DNA from: Lamprocystis purpurea DSM 4197
Lineage (GTDB): Bacteria > Pseudomonadota > Gammaproteobacteria > Chromatiales > Chromatiaceae
DNA length: 64,000 nt
Direction of reading: 5' to 3'
Assembly (NCBI RefSeq): GCF_000379525.1
Contig: NZ_KB902362.1
Coordinates: 154,846-218,845, forward strand
A program made the position numbers and the translations under genes. Within the stretch, counting starts at the first letter, position 1; every line of letters starts with the position of its first letter. The notes under the pieces were generated by a model that was not told the DNA's origin, made no database searches, and saw only the letters and a program-made list of their open reading frames with translations. This document shows positions 24,124 to 33,231 of the stretch, piece after piece.

Positions 24124-25203
24124 TCACGCGCGTCCGCCACGGGGATGCGGCCCCGGCGGGTGAGGCGTCTCGGATCGCTCCGGCCGCTGCTCGATCGCAC
24201 CAGGTGGCGCGAGCGACGCTGCTGACTGATGGCCCCGGCCATGGCAGGCCTCGGTGCCGCGACCTGCGGCAAGCTCCATCCGCCTGACGCGCTCCAGTGT
24301 CATTTCCAGCAATTGCCGGTTGAATCCGATGAGATCGGCAACCAGACCGATCAGATAGGCGATGAATCCCATCATCAGAAAGACGGCACCGAAGATCAGG
24401 GATTGAATATGTCCGTCGCCGACCCCGGTCATGTAGTAATAAAAGAACCGCAGAACCGGGAGCAGTCCGAGCACGGTCAGGAGGGTCCCGATCATGAAAA
24501 AGACCCACAACGGTTGATACATCGCGTACATCCGCACCATGGTCCCCAGTGAACATTGCACGAAGTGTCGAATGTTCTTGAAGAGACGCGAGTCGCGGGT
24601 TTTCGGGTTCGTGCGGACCGGCACCGAGGTGACTGCCAGGTGGCGCTTACCGGCCTGAATCACCGTCTCGATCGTATAGCTGAAGGACGACACGACGTTG
24701 AGGCGGATGGCCGCCTCGCGGGAGAATGCACGAAAACCACTGACGGTATCGGGGACCCAAATCCCGGCGAGTTTCCGCACCACGCCGCTGCCGAACCACT
24801 GAAGGAACTTCTTGGCGGCCGAAAAATGGGCGATTTTGTCGGTCTCGCGGTCACCGATCACGATATCCGCCTCGCCATCGAGGATCGGTCGCACGAGCTT
24901 CGGGATGTCGCGACCGTCGTACTGGTTATCGCCGTCGGTGTTGACGATGATATCGGCGCCAAGTTCCAGGCAGGCTTCCAGACCATTGCGAAAACTACGC
25001 GCAAGCCCCTGGTTGCGCTTGTTGCGTACGATGTGGTGGACGCCGAGCGCCCGCGCGACCGCGAGCGTCTGGTCCGAACTGCCGTCGTCAATGATCAGGA
25101 TCTCGATGACGTCGATGCCGGAAATCGCACCTGGGATCGCCCCGATCGTTTTCGCAAGAGTCAATTCTTCATTGTAGCAAGGAATCTGGACGATCAGCTT
25201 CAC
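24124..25203 (-). CDS. Glycosyltransferase family 2, polyprenyl-phosphate type, with C-terminal membrane helices
   Basis: 359 residues from a GTG at 25203 (V/MKLIVQIPCYNEELTL), preceded by GGGAG at a good distance. Longer frames lack family sequence. GT-A domain: IPCYNEE, ILIIDDGSSDQTLAVA, NQGLARSFRNGLEACLELGADIIVNTDGDNQYD (DxD at TDGD), and GFRAFSREAAIRL. Two to three membrane helices follow at about residues 225-320, as in DPM1/ArnC-like enzymes that charge polyprenyl phosphate. As the first gene of the nine-gene minus-strand cluster, it may start or feed lipid-linked glycan assembly. Confidence 0.87.
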   Translation of the reverse strand: MKLIVQIPCYNEELTLAKTIGAIPGAISGIDVIEILIIDDGSSDQTLAVARALGVHHIVRNKRNQGLARSFRNGLEACLELGADIIVNTDGDNQYDGRDIPKLVRPILDGEADIVIGDRETDKIAHFSAAKKFLQWFGSGVVRKLAGIWVPDTVSGFRAFSREAAIRLNVVSSFSYTIETVIQAGKRHLAVTSVPVRTNPKTRDSRLFKNIRHFVQCSLGTMVRMYAMYQPLWVFFMIGTLLTVLGLLPVLRFFYYYMTGVGDGHIQSLIFGAVFLMMGFIAYLIGLVADLIGFNRQLLEMTLERVRRMELAAGRGTEACHGRGHQSAASLAPPGAIEQRPERSETPHPPGPHPRGGRA

Positions 25204-25511
25204 AGAGTCGCTCCCGCGGAACGGGGTCCGCCGTGATCGGATTATACAGAAGCTTGCCGACAGCGGTTTGGCGACGGAGCTGGTGCGGGGGTGGCGGGTC
25301 CGGGCGGTCCGGCGGAAACCTGGCTTGCGACAGCCAAATCGAGCGGCTGGAGGCGTCGGCGAACGCAAGTCCGATCGGCCGCCGCGGACTTTCAGGCCAC
25401 GAGCCAGGCCATCGACCCGATCATTTCGTGCCATTGCTCCCATAACCATGGGCAACGGCCCCCATACCGGCGACAATAGACGGCTGTTCCGCAACTGCCT
25501 GGTCCAACACC
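25204..25511. other. Divergent intergenic region (glycan cluster / SNF2 helicase)
   Basis: 308 bases between two divergently read genes. It must carry the promoter of the glycan operon and of the helicase gene. No clear core promoter, operator palindrome or small gene could be picked out; base composition is like the coding surroundings. Confidence 0.5.
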
Positions 25512-28500
25512 ATGCCACGCCCCCTGAGTCGTGACGACATCCGCCACGCGATCGACCTGAGTTCCTTCAACCGGGGCCTCGCCTACTATCAGCAAGGAAT
25601 GGTGATCGAACTGGAGGAGGAGCGGCGGGACGACTCCGGGATCAGCCTGCGGGCACGGGTCCGCGGCAGTGCCGGCCGTATCTACCGGCAGTCCATTTTT
25701 ATCCCGGCGGACCCCGCCAAGCGCGACATCACCGGTTCCTGCGGCTGCCCGATCGGCTACAACTGTAAGCATGTGGCGGCGGCCTGTCTGGCCTTCGAGG
25801 AACGGGAGCGCCAATCGCAGCCGAGCGACGGTTCGGCCGGCACCGAGTTCATGAAACGCTGGCTGAACCGCGTGGTGTTGGCCGGCCAGGATAAAGCAGC
25901 CGACACGGCGGGGGAGCGGCTGGTCTATGTGCTCCAGCAAAACCCGGCCGACGTCCACGCCGCCGCGGCGGAGCTGCGGGTCGCCAAGCCCCTGCTGCGC
26001 GGCACCGGGCTCTCCAAAGGGCGACAGGTCAATCCGTTCAACCTGCTGCACGGCTACTCCGCACCCACCTATCTGCTCAGCGCGGACCAAGACATTCTGG
26101 CGATCCTGCGCGCGCTGGCCGGCGGTCAATGGGTCACCAGCGTAGCGCTCGCCGGCCAGACCGGCTATTTGGCACTGTTGCGCATGATCGGAACCGGGCG
26201 CTGCTACTGGCAGGGCATCGAGGCGGCGCCCTTGAGTCTGGGTGAGACACGCTCCCTGGATCTCAGTTGGCGGGAAAACAAGGACGGATCACTCGACCTG
26301 AAGGTCGAGGTGACCCCGTCGGCCCGCCTGCTGCTGGTCGATCCTCCCATGTACCTGGACCCCGCCAAGCACCAGGCCGGCCCGCTGGACACCCAGGGGC
26401 TGCGCACGGCCCAAGTGCGCGAACTGCTGGCCGCGCCGCGGCTGCGCGCCAACGAGGCCGAGACGCTGTCACGGACGCTGGTGCTGGAATTCCCCCAGTT
26501 ACCGCTGCCGGTCCCCCGCCCGGTGCCGGTCAAGGAGGTCACCGCGGCTGTCGTCGTTCCCTGGCTGACGCTGCGCTGTGAATCCTTGTCCGGAACCGAC
26601 ACTCATCTGCTGAGCCTGGATTTCGACTACGACGGTTACCAGGTCCCTGGTCTTCCCGCGCTGCCGTACACCGTCCTGCCCGACGGCTCCGGGACCGTCC
26701 GCATCCACCGCGACCTGGTGGCTGAACAGTGGGCCTTGGACACCCTGGCGGCGCACGGCTTTATCCCGATCGCCGTCACCGGCACCGCCGCGGGCAGCCA
26801 TCGGGTCGTCCCGGCGACCGCCAATCCGCTGGAACGGGCAGGGCGCTGGTCGGCCCTGCTGCGCGACGGTATCCCCGCACTGGAAGCGGCCGGCTGGCGG
26901 GTGGAACGCGAGGACGCCTTCCGGCTGCAATTCGAGTCCGCGGACTGGGATCTGGAACTCGAAGACCCGGCGGAAGGGGGCGGCAACGACTGGTTCGGCC
27001 TGCGCTTCGACCTGGATCTCGGCGGGCGCCGCTTGCCCCTGCTGCCCATCATCGCGCCCTTGCTGGAGTTGGGGATGGGCAGTGAAATCCCCGCCATCAT
27101 CACCCTGCCGCTCGACCCGACGGGCACCGACCCGGACGCCGCGCATCGCTATATCGATCTGCCGGGAGCGCGGCTCTTGCCGTTCATCGAGATCCTGCGC
27201 GATCTGTTCGACCGGGCCGCGCCCGGGGCGGACGGCCGGCTGCGGGTATCGCGCTTCGATGCTGCCGCCCTGGCCGACCTTGAAGCCCAGGGTTATGCGA
27301 TCCGCGGGGCCGAGCGGCTGCGTGAACTGGCGCGGCGACTGACGGCATTCGCCGGGATCGAGCCGGTCGAACCGCCGACCGGGCTCACGGTCGAATTGCG
27401 CGGGTATCAACGACGCGGGCTCGATTGGCTCCAGTTCCTGCGCGCCTGGGGCCTGGCCGGCATCCTGGCCGACGACATGGGTCTCGGCAAGACCGTCCAG
27501 GCCCTTGCCCACCTGCTGCTGGAGAAGGAGTCCGGACGGCTGGAGCGCCCCGCCCTGGTGGTCGCCCCCACCAGCCTGATGGGCAACTGGCGGCGCGAGG
27601 CGGCGCGTTTTACCCCGGGCCTGCGCACTTTGGTTCTGCACGGGGCCGACCGTCACGTCCATTTCGATGCCATCCCGGATCACGATCTGATCCTGACGAC
27701 TTACCCGCTGTTGTCCCGTGACCAGGAGCGGCTCCAGGAGCAGTCATTCCACTCACTGATCCTGGACGAGGCCCAGTCGGTCAAGAACCCCAAATCGCAG
27801 GCTGCGGCCGTGGTCCGGGCACTCAATGCCGATCACCGGTTGTGCCTCACCGGCACCCCGATGGAAAACCATTTGGGCGAACTCTGGACTCAATTCGACT
27901 TTCTCATGCCCGGGTTCCTCGGTGACCAAGCCAATTTCAAGCGTCACTGGCGCACGCCGATCGAGCAGCATCGGGACCGGGACCGCCAGGACCGTCTCGC
28001 GCGCCGCGTCGCCCCCTTCATGCTGCGCCGCCGCAAGCAGGATGTCGCGGCCGAGTTGCCGCCCAAGACTGAGATCATCAAGAGTGTGACCCTGGGCGAA
28101 GCGCAGGCCGCGCTCTACGAGAGCATCCGGCTGTCGATGGAAAAACGGGTGCGCGACGCCATCGCCGCCCAGGGCCTGGCGCGCAGCCATATCACCATTC
28201 TCGATGCCTTGCTGAAACTGCGTCAGACCTGCTGCGACCCGCGCCTGCTCAAGCTCCCGGCCGCCGCTCGGGTCAAGGAATCGGCCAAACTGGAGCTGCT
28301 GATGGATCTGGTACCGGAGCAACTGGATGAGGGCCGGCGCATCCTGCTGTTTTCCCAGTTCACGTCCATGCTCGCACTGATCGAGGCCGAACTGGATCAG
28401 CGCGGCATCACCAGCGCCAAGCTCACCGGTCAGACCCGCAAGCGCGACGAGGCCATCGACACCTTCCGTTCGGGTGAGGCCAACCTGTTTCTCATCAGCC

Positions 28501-28802
28501 TCAAGGCCGGCGGGGTCGGCTTGAACCTCACGGAAGCCGATACCGTGATCCTCTACGACCCCTGGTGGAATCCGGCGGTCGAGGCGCAGGCGGCGGACCG
28601 CGCCCACCGCATCGGTCAGGACAAGCCGGTCTTCGTTTACAAGCTGGTGACCGAGCAGACGGTCGAGGAGCGCATCCTGACCATGCAGGAGCGCAAGCGG
28701 GCGCTGGCCGCCGGGGTCTATCAGGAGAGCGAGGGCGAACCGGAGCCGCGCCTGAGCGGGCAGGACTTGCAGGAACTATTCGCGCCGTTCGGCGAGCGCT
28801 GA
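25512..28802 (+). CDS. SWIM zinc-finger plus SNF2/Rad54-type helicase
   Basis: 1096 residues. A SWIM zinc finger near the N-terminus has the CxCx5CxH pattern (Cys77, Cys79, Cys85, His87 in CGCPIGYNCKHVAA). A long middle region of unknown fold follows (about 100-610). The SNF2 ATPase occupies about 620-1080: Walker A in ILADDMGLGKTVQALAHLL (about 655), DEAQ box in LILDEAQSVKNPKSQ (about 750), LTGTPMENHLGELW, and helicase motif VI DRAHRIGQ (about 1030). Family members translocate on double-stranded DNA and remodel protein-DNA or polymerase complexes. It stands alone. Confidence 0.92.
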   Translation: MPRPLSRDDIRHAIDLSSFNRGLAYYQQGMVIELEEERRDDSGISLRARVRGSAGRIYRQSIFIPADPAKRDITGSCGCPIGYNCKHVAAACLAFEERERQSQPSDGSAGTEFMKRWLNRVVLAGQDKAADTAGERLVYVLQQNPADVHAAAAELRVAKPLLRGTGLSKGRQVNPFNLLHGYSAPTYLLSADQDILAILRALAGGQWVTSVALAGQTGYLALLRMIGTGRCYWQGIEAAPLSLGETRSLDLSWRENKDGSLDLKVEVTPSARLLLVDPPMYLDPAKHQAGPLDTQGLRTAQVRELLAAPRLRANEAETLSRTLVLEFPQLPLPVPRPVPVKEVTAAVVVPWLTLRCESLSGTDTHLLSLDFDYDGYQVPGLPALPYTVLPDGSGTVRIHRDLVAEQWALDTLAAHGFIPIAVTGTAAGSHRVVPATANPLERAGRWSALLRDGIPALEAAGWRVEREDAFRLQFESADWDLELEDPAEGGGNDWFGLRFDLDLGGRRLPLLPIIAPLLELGMGSEIPAIITLPLDPTGTDPDAAHRYIDLPGARLLPFIEILRDLFDRAAPGADGRLRVSRFDAAALADLEAQGYAIRGAERLRELARRLTAFAGIEPVEPPTGLTVELRGYQRRGLDWLQFLRAWGLAGILADDMGLGKTVQALAHLLLEKESGRLERPALVVAPTSLMGNWRREAARFTPGLRTLVLHGADRHVHFDAIPDHDLILTTYPLLSRDQERLQEQSFHSLILDEAQSVKNPKSQAAAVVRALNADHRLCLTGTPMENHLGELWTQFDFLMPGFLGDQANFKRHWRTPIEQHRDRDRQDRLARRVAPFMLRRRKQDVAAELPPKTEIIKSVTLGEAQAALYESIRLSMEKRVRDAIAAQGLARSHITILDALLKLRQTCCDPRLLKLPAAARVKESAKLELLMDLVPEQLDEGRRILLFSQFTSMLALIEAELDQRGITSAKLTGQTRKRDEAIDTFRSGEANLFLISLKAGGVGLNLTEADTVILYDPWWNPAVEAQAADRAHRIGQDKPVFVYKLVTEQTVEERILTMQERKRALAAGVYQESEGEPEPRLSGQDLQELFAPFGER

Positions 28803-28907
28803 GCCGATCAGCGGCCTGGTACAGGTCGCGCTCAGGGAACCACCGCCCCGAGTCCGGGTTCCAATGGAGTCGCTCGCCCTCGCCGGCCGACTCAATAAGG
28901 ACTCACA

Positions 28908-31583
28908 GTGAACACGCTCCCCGCCACAGTTCCCCCACGCGTCTGGTATGCCGAAACGCCTGAACGCGTCGCGGCTGATCTACAGGTTGACATGAGCGTC
29001 GGCCTGTCCACTGCCGCCGCCGAAGCCGGGCTCGGGGTCCATGGCCCCAACCGCATCAGCGGTCGGCCGCCGCGCCCGGCATGGAAGAAGTTTCTCGACC
29101 AGTTCCGTAACGTGCTGGTCCTGGTGCTGATCGGCGCCGCACTGCTGGCGGGCGTCGTGGGTGACCTCAAAGATGCGATCGTCATTGCCGTGGTGGTGCT
29201 GTTGAACGCCACACTGGGGTTTTTTCAGGAGCACCGCGCCGAGGCGGCCTTGTCCGCCTTGAAAAAGATGCTCGCTCCCGTTGCCCGGGTGCGGCGCGAC
29301 GGGCATCCGGCGGAGATTCCCGCGGAAGCGCTGGTGCCGGGAGACATCCTGCTGCTCGAAGCGGGTGATCGCATCCCGGCCGATGCGCGGGTGATGCGTG
29401 CCCATGCGGCCGAGGTTGCGGAAGCGGCGCTCACGGGAGAGTCACAGGCCGTTGCAAAAACCCCCGCGGCGATTCCCGGTACACCCCCGCTGGCCGAGCA
29501 GCACAACATGGTCTTCATGAACACCGTGGTCACCCGCGGCCGCATTGAGGCCATCGTCTGCGCCACCGGGATGCGCACCGAAATGGGCAAGCTCGCGAGC
29601 TTGCTGGCCGAGACCCCCGAGTCGGCCACCCCCTTGCAGGTGCAGTTGGATGCGCTCGGCACCCGGTTGGCCGCCATCGCCGGGTTGGTCGTGTGCTTGA
29701 TCTTCGCCATTGGCATCCTGCGCGGCGATGCGCTGATCGACACCGTGCTGACCGCCATTGCGCTGGCCGTGGCGGCGATCCCCGAAGGTCTGCCGGCAGT
29801 CGTCACGGTGACGCTGGCGCTGGGCATGCACCGCATGGCCAAACGTCATGCCATCGTCAAGAAACTGGCGGCGGTGGAAACCCTTGGCTGTACCACGGTC
29901 ATCTGCTCGGACAAGACCGGGACTCTCACCCTGAATCAGATGACCGCGCGTCGCGCCTGGTTTCTCGGCCGCCGCTTTGCCGTCACGGGCGACGGCTACG
30001 CGGGTGCCGGCACCATCATGCCGGAGGATGATGCGCCGCCGCCGGACTGGCTGCCCTTGCTGGCCTGCGCCGCACTGTGCACGGATGCCCGGATCCGTGA
30101 CGGCGAACTGATCGGCGACCCGACTGAAGGCGCCCTGTTGGCCTTGGCCGCGCGCGGCGGGGTGGACGCGCCGACCCTGGCCGGGCAGCAACCGCGGATT
30201 GCCGAAATCCCGTTCGACTCCACGCATAAATTCATGGCGACCTTCCATCATGACGGCGCCCTGGTGCGGATGTGGGTCAAGGGCGCGCCTGATGTCTTGC
30301 TGACGCGCGCGTGTGCTCACTTGACGGCTGCCGGCGAAGTCGCACTCGACACGGCCGCCCGGGAGGACTTCGCCGCGCACAATACGGCCTTCGCGCAGGA
30401 CGCGCTGCGCGTGCTCATGCTGGCCGGCCGCACCATCCCGGCGGAGGATTTCGACCCGGCGGGCGATTTGATGGTCTGGGCCGACGGGCTGACCCTCCTC
30501 GGTCTGGTCGGCATCATCGATCCGCCGCGTCCGGAGGCGCGCGACGCCATCCGCATCTGCCAACACGCCGGCGTGGCGGTGAAAATGATCACCGGTGATC
30601 ACCGGGCGACGGCAGCCGCCATCGCCCGTGACCTCGGGTTGACGGGCGAGGTCCGCGAAGGCCGCGAAATCGAGGGTCTGACCCAGCCGGCGCTCGCCAC
30701 CTTGGTGGAAGGCAGCGCGGTCTTCGCGCGTGTCTCGCCCGAGCACAAACTGCATATCGTCGAGGCGCTGAAGGCGCGGGGCCATGTCGTCGCGATGACC
30801 GGCGACGGCGTGAATGACGCCCCGGCGCTCAAGACCGCCGACATCGGTGTGGCGATGGGCATCACCGGTACCGAAGTGTCCAAAGAAGCGGCAACACTGG
30901 TCCTCACCGACGACAACTTCGCGACCATCGTGGGCGCCGTCAAGGAGGGGCGCACCATCTACGACAACATCGTCAAGTTCGTGCGGTTCCAGTTGTCCAC
31001 CAATATCGGGGCCATCCTGACCGTCGTCGGTGCGCCGCTCTTCGGGATGCCGACCCCCTTTACCGCGATCCAGATTCTGTGGGTGAACATCATCATGGAT
31101 GGTCCGCCCGCCATGACGTTGGGCGTGGAACCGCCGCGGCCCGGCATCATGGACGCGCCGCCCCGACCTGCGGACGGCCCCATCCTGACGCGGGATCGCC
31201 TCTGGCGTCTTGGCCTGTATGGCCTGACGATGGCGGCCGGAACACTGGCCGCCTACGCCTGGGGCGAGCATCACGGCGGTCACGACTATGCGGTCACGCT
31301 GGCCTTCACCACCTTTGTGCTATTCCAATTCTTCAATATTTTCAACGCGCGTGCCGAGCATGAAAGCGCCTTTAACCGGCACTTCCTGAGCAACGGCAAA
31401 CTGTGGTCGGCACTGTTCTGCGTGGTTGCTTTGCAGATCCTGGTGGTGCACTGGGGCCCGGCGCAGGCCATTTTTGACACGGTGGATTTGAGCCTCGCCG
31501 ATTGGGGTCTCGCGACCCTGGTGGCCGCCGGCGTCTTAGTGCTGGAAGAAATTCGAAAGCTGTTCAGTCGGTGGGGGCGCTGA
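28908..31583 (+). CDS. P-type cation-transporting ATPase (P2A, Ca2+-type)
   Basis: 891 residues, inner membrane, about ten helices. Ordered motifs: N-terminal cation-ATPase region, AEVAEAALTGESQAVAKT (actuator TGES, about residue 174), IPEGLPAVVTVTLALGMHRMAKR (TM4 PEGLPA), CSDKTGTLTLNQMT (phosphorylated Asp about 335), KGAPDVLLTRA (nucleotide site), MTGDGVNDAPALKTADIGVAMG (hinge), and ILWVNIIMDGPPAMTLGVEPP (TM6). PEGLPA and the TM6 pattern point to Ca2+/Mn2+-like P2A pumps, but Na+ or K+ specificity is not excluded. Its 3' end overlaps the convergent ArnT-like gene by 48 bases. Confidence 0.92.
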   Translation: MNTLPATVPPRVWYAETPERVAADLQVDMSVGLSTAAAEAGLGVHGPNRISGRPPRPAWKKFLDQFRNVLVLVLIGAALLAGVVGDLKDAIVIAVVVLLNATLGFFQEHRAEAALSALKKMLAPVARVRRDGHPAEIPAEALVPGDILLLEAGDRIPADARVMRAHAAEVAEAALTGESQAVAKTPAAIPGTPPLAEQHNMVFMNTVVTRGRIEAIVCATGMRTEMGKLASLLAETPESATPLQVQLDALGTRLAAIAGLVVCLIFAIGILRGDALIDTVLTAIALAVAAIPEGLPAVVTVTLALGMHRMAKRHAIVKKLAAVETLGCTTVICSDKTGTLTLNQMTARRAWFLGRRFAVTGDGYAGAGTIMPEDDAPPPDWLPLLACAALCTDARIRDGELIGDPTEGALLALAARGGVDAPTLAGQQPRIAEIPFDSTHKFMATFHHDGALVRMWVKGAPDVLLTRACAHLTAAGEVALDTAAREDFAAHNTAFAQDALRVLMLAGRTIPAEDFDPAGDLMVWADGLTLLGLVGIIDPPRPEARDAIRICQHAGVAVKMITGDHRATAAAIARDLGLTGEVREGREIEGLTQPALATLVEGSAVFARVSPEHKLHIVEALKARGHVVAMTGDGVNDAPALKTADIGVAMGITGTEVSKEAATLVLTDDNFATIVGAVKEGRTIYDNIVKFVRFQLSTNIGAILTVVGAPLFGMPTPFTAIQILWVNIIMDGPPAMTLGVEPPRPGIMDAPPRPADGPILTRDRLWRLGLYGLTMAAGTLAAYAWGEHHGGHDYAVTLAFTTFVLFQFFNIFNARAEHESAFNRHFLSNGKLWSALFCVVALQILVVHWGPAQAIFDTVDLSLADWGLATLVAAGVLVLEEIRKLFSRWGR

Positions 31584-33158
31584 ACCGTCCGGTCGATCCG
31601 GTCGATCCGGTCGATAGTGATGCAGGAACCAGGTATGCAGCGGGCGCGCGCAAGGGGGCGCGGCGGTCTCGACCAGACCCTGGTCGGCGCAGTCGAAGAA
31701 GGTGCGCATGGTGTCGCTGGTGAAGTTCCCGACCGCCGGCGGCTGCGGGTGCTGGGTGATGATCCAGAAGGCCTCACGCTGGGCGTTTGGCTCGACGCGG
31801 GGCGCGATCTGCCCCACCAGGTATTCGGACGGGCGCGTAAGTCCCGGCCATTGGCCGGCGGCGAGTTCGGGTTGGTAGAAACGCAGCATGGCCGTGAGCT
31901 GGTAACGGTCGGCATAGACCGGCCCGGGCAGCCCGGCGGCCACGGCGGCCAATGCCGCAAACCCGTGGGTCTCGCGCAGGATGCGGTTCTGGCTGTCCGG
32001 CAGCGGCAGGGCGGCGGTGGCGGCATGATAGACGTAGAGGGTCACCAGCAGCAGGTTGGCCGCGGCAGCGCCCAGTACCCAACGGCGCAGACCGCGCAAC
32101 GGCCGCGCCAGCAGGGCCGGGGCCGCGAGCAGGTACATGGCCGGCCAGTTCGCCTCCACCTCGCTGCCGAGGGAGACCAAGGCGAAGAACCCGAGCGGAA
32201 ACCAGGCGGCGGTCTGCAGCAAAGGCCTGGCATGGGTCGCCGGGACGGGGCCGGGATCGGCGGTCGCAGAGCGGCGAAAGAAGCGGGGGATTGCGGCCAG
32301 CAGCGGCAGCGCGATCAGTCCCCAGAGTGCCAGTTGTCCGGCGACGAACGCACCGAGATTGGCGGCACGCTCCGCCAGTGTCACCGGCCCCGAGTGCGTA
32401 ATGGCCTTCGCCGCGGCTCCGTTGGCCGGGGTGAGTGCACCGGCATCCAGAGCGAATCCATGGCCGAACTGGAAGCGCAAGGCCAGCCAGTCGTGACCGG
32501 CGTTCCACCATAGATTGGGGCTGAACACCAGCACGGCGAGCAGCGCTCCGAGATAGGGCCAGGGCGTGCGCAGGGCGCGCGGGTCGGTGCGCAGGATGGC
32601 CCAGAGTAAGATGGGCCCGATCAGCATCATGGTGTACTTGCCGAGCAAACCCAGACCGACGGCGATGCCGACCGTGAGCCAACGGCGCCGATCGCCGGCC
32701 AGCGCCCGCTCGGCCTCGTGCAGGGCCAGCGCCCAGGCGAGCATGAGCGCGGCATCCGGCGTCGTGAGGATGCCGCCCGCCAGCGCGGGCAGGCTGGCGA
32801 ACAGGAGCGCCAGGGCGAGCGTGAGATCGTCGCGTCGCAGCAACCCGCTGTTGGCATAGAGCCGGGCCAGCACGATCAGGCTCAGGGTGCCGGCCGCCAA
32901 TCCCCCGAGCCGGGCGGCCAGGGCGGAACCCGGCACGAACCAGGTGCCGATCCCCAGCAGGGCCACCCCGGGCGGATGATCGAAATAGCCCCAGGAAAGG
33001 GTGCGGGCCCAATCGAAATAGTAGGCCTCGTCCTGGGTCACCGGCAGCAGGGCCGCCGCGCCAAACCGCCAGGCCGTCATCGCGATGATCAGCCCCAGGA
33101 TCAGCAGCCAGGGTGACTGGACGGGTTCAGCGCGGCTGGGTGGGTGTTGCGTGGTCAT
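31536..33158 (-). CDS. ArnT-like GT39 family membrane glycosyltransferase
   Basis: 540 residues, about twelve membrane helices. The first periplasmic loop holds the family hallmark DEAYYFDWARTLSWGYFDHPPG, with the catalytic Asp in VTQDEAYY. Later blocks GGILTTPDAALMLAWALALHEAER and GLGLLGKYTMMLIGPILLWA fit polyprenyl-phosphate-sugar transferases of the ArnT/GT39 group. The acceptor (lipid A, protein or glycan) is not evident. The C-terminus is HYRPDRPDRPDG, written by a 9-base tandem repeat at 31588-31616, and the last 16 codons overlap the P-type ATPase gene on the other strand. Confidence 0.87.
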   Translation of the reverse strand: MTTQHPPSRAEPVQSPWLLILGLIIAMTAWRFGAAALLPVTQDEAYYFDWARTLSWGYFDHPPGVALLGIGTWFVPGSALAARLGGLAAGTLSLIVLARLYANSGLLRRDDLTLALALLFASLPALAGGILTTPDAALMLAWALALHEAERALAGDRRRWLTVGIAVGLGLLGKYTMMLIGPILLWAILRTDPRALRTPWPYLGALLAVLVFSPNLWWNAGHDWLALRFQFGHGFALDAGALTPANGAAAKAITHSGPVTLAERAANLGAFVAGQLALWGLIALPLLAAIPRFFRRSATADPGPVPATHARPLLQTAAWFPLGFFALVSLGSEVEANWPAMYLLAAPALLARPLRGLRRWVLGAAAANLLLVTLYVYHAATAALPLPDSQNRILRETHGFAALAAVAAGLPGPVYADRYQLTAMLRFYQPELAAGQWPGLTRPSEYLVGQIAPRVEPNAQREAFWIITQHPQPPAVGNFTSDTMRTFFDCADQGLVETAAPPCARPLHTWFLHHYRPDRPDRPDGSAPPPTEQLSNFFQH

Positions 33159-33214
33159 CCTGAGGAGCGGTTCGCTAACAATTTAGATCAGTCCGTTAGG
33201 GAGTGCCTGTAGCA

Positions 33215-33229
33215 TCGTTGTCGTTGTCG
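33215..33229. repeat. Second copy of the 15-base word tcgttgtcgttgtcg
   Basis: Identical to the left arm at 4546-4560 and again intergenic, just downstream of the OmpA-family gene (stop at 33232). There is no opposing arm here. Confidence 0.6.
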
Positions 33230-33231
33230 CT

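Noticed and set aside
29442-31283. 613-codon minus-strand frame opposite the P-type ATPase
   Set aside because: Rich in Arg, Gly, Asp and His with no domain; a typical antisense frame of a high-GC gene whose sense product is certain.
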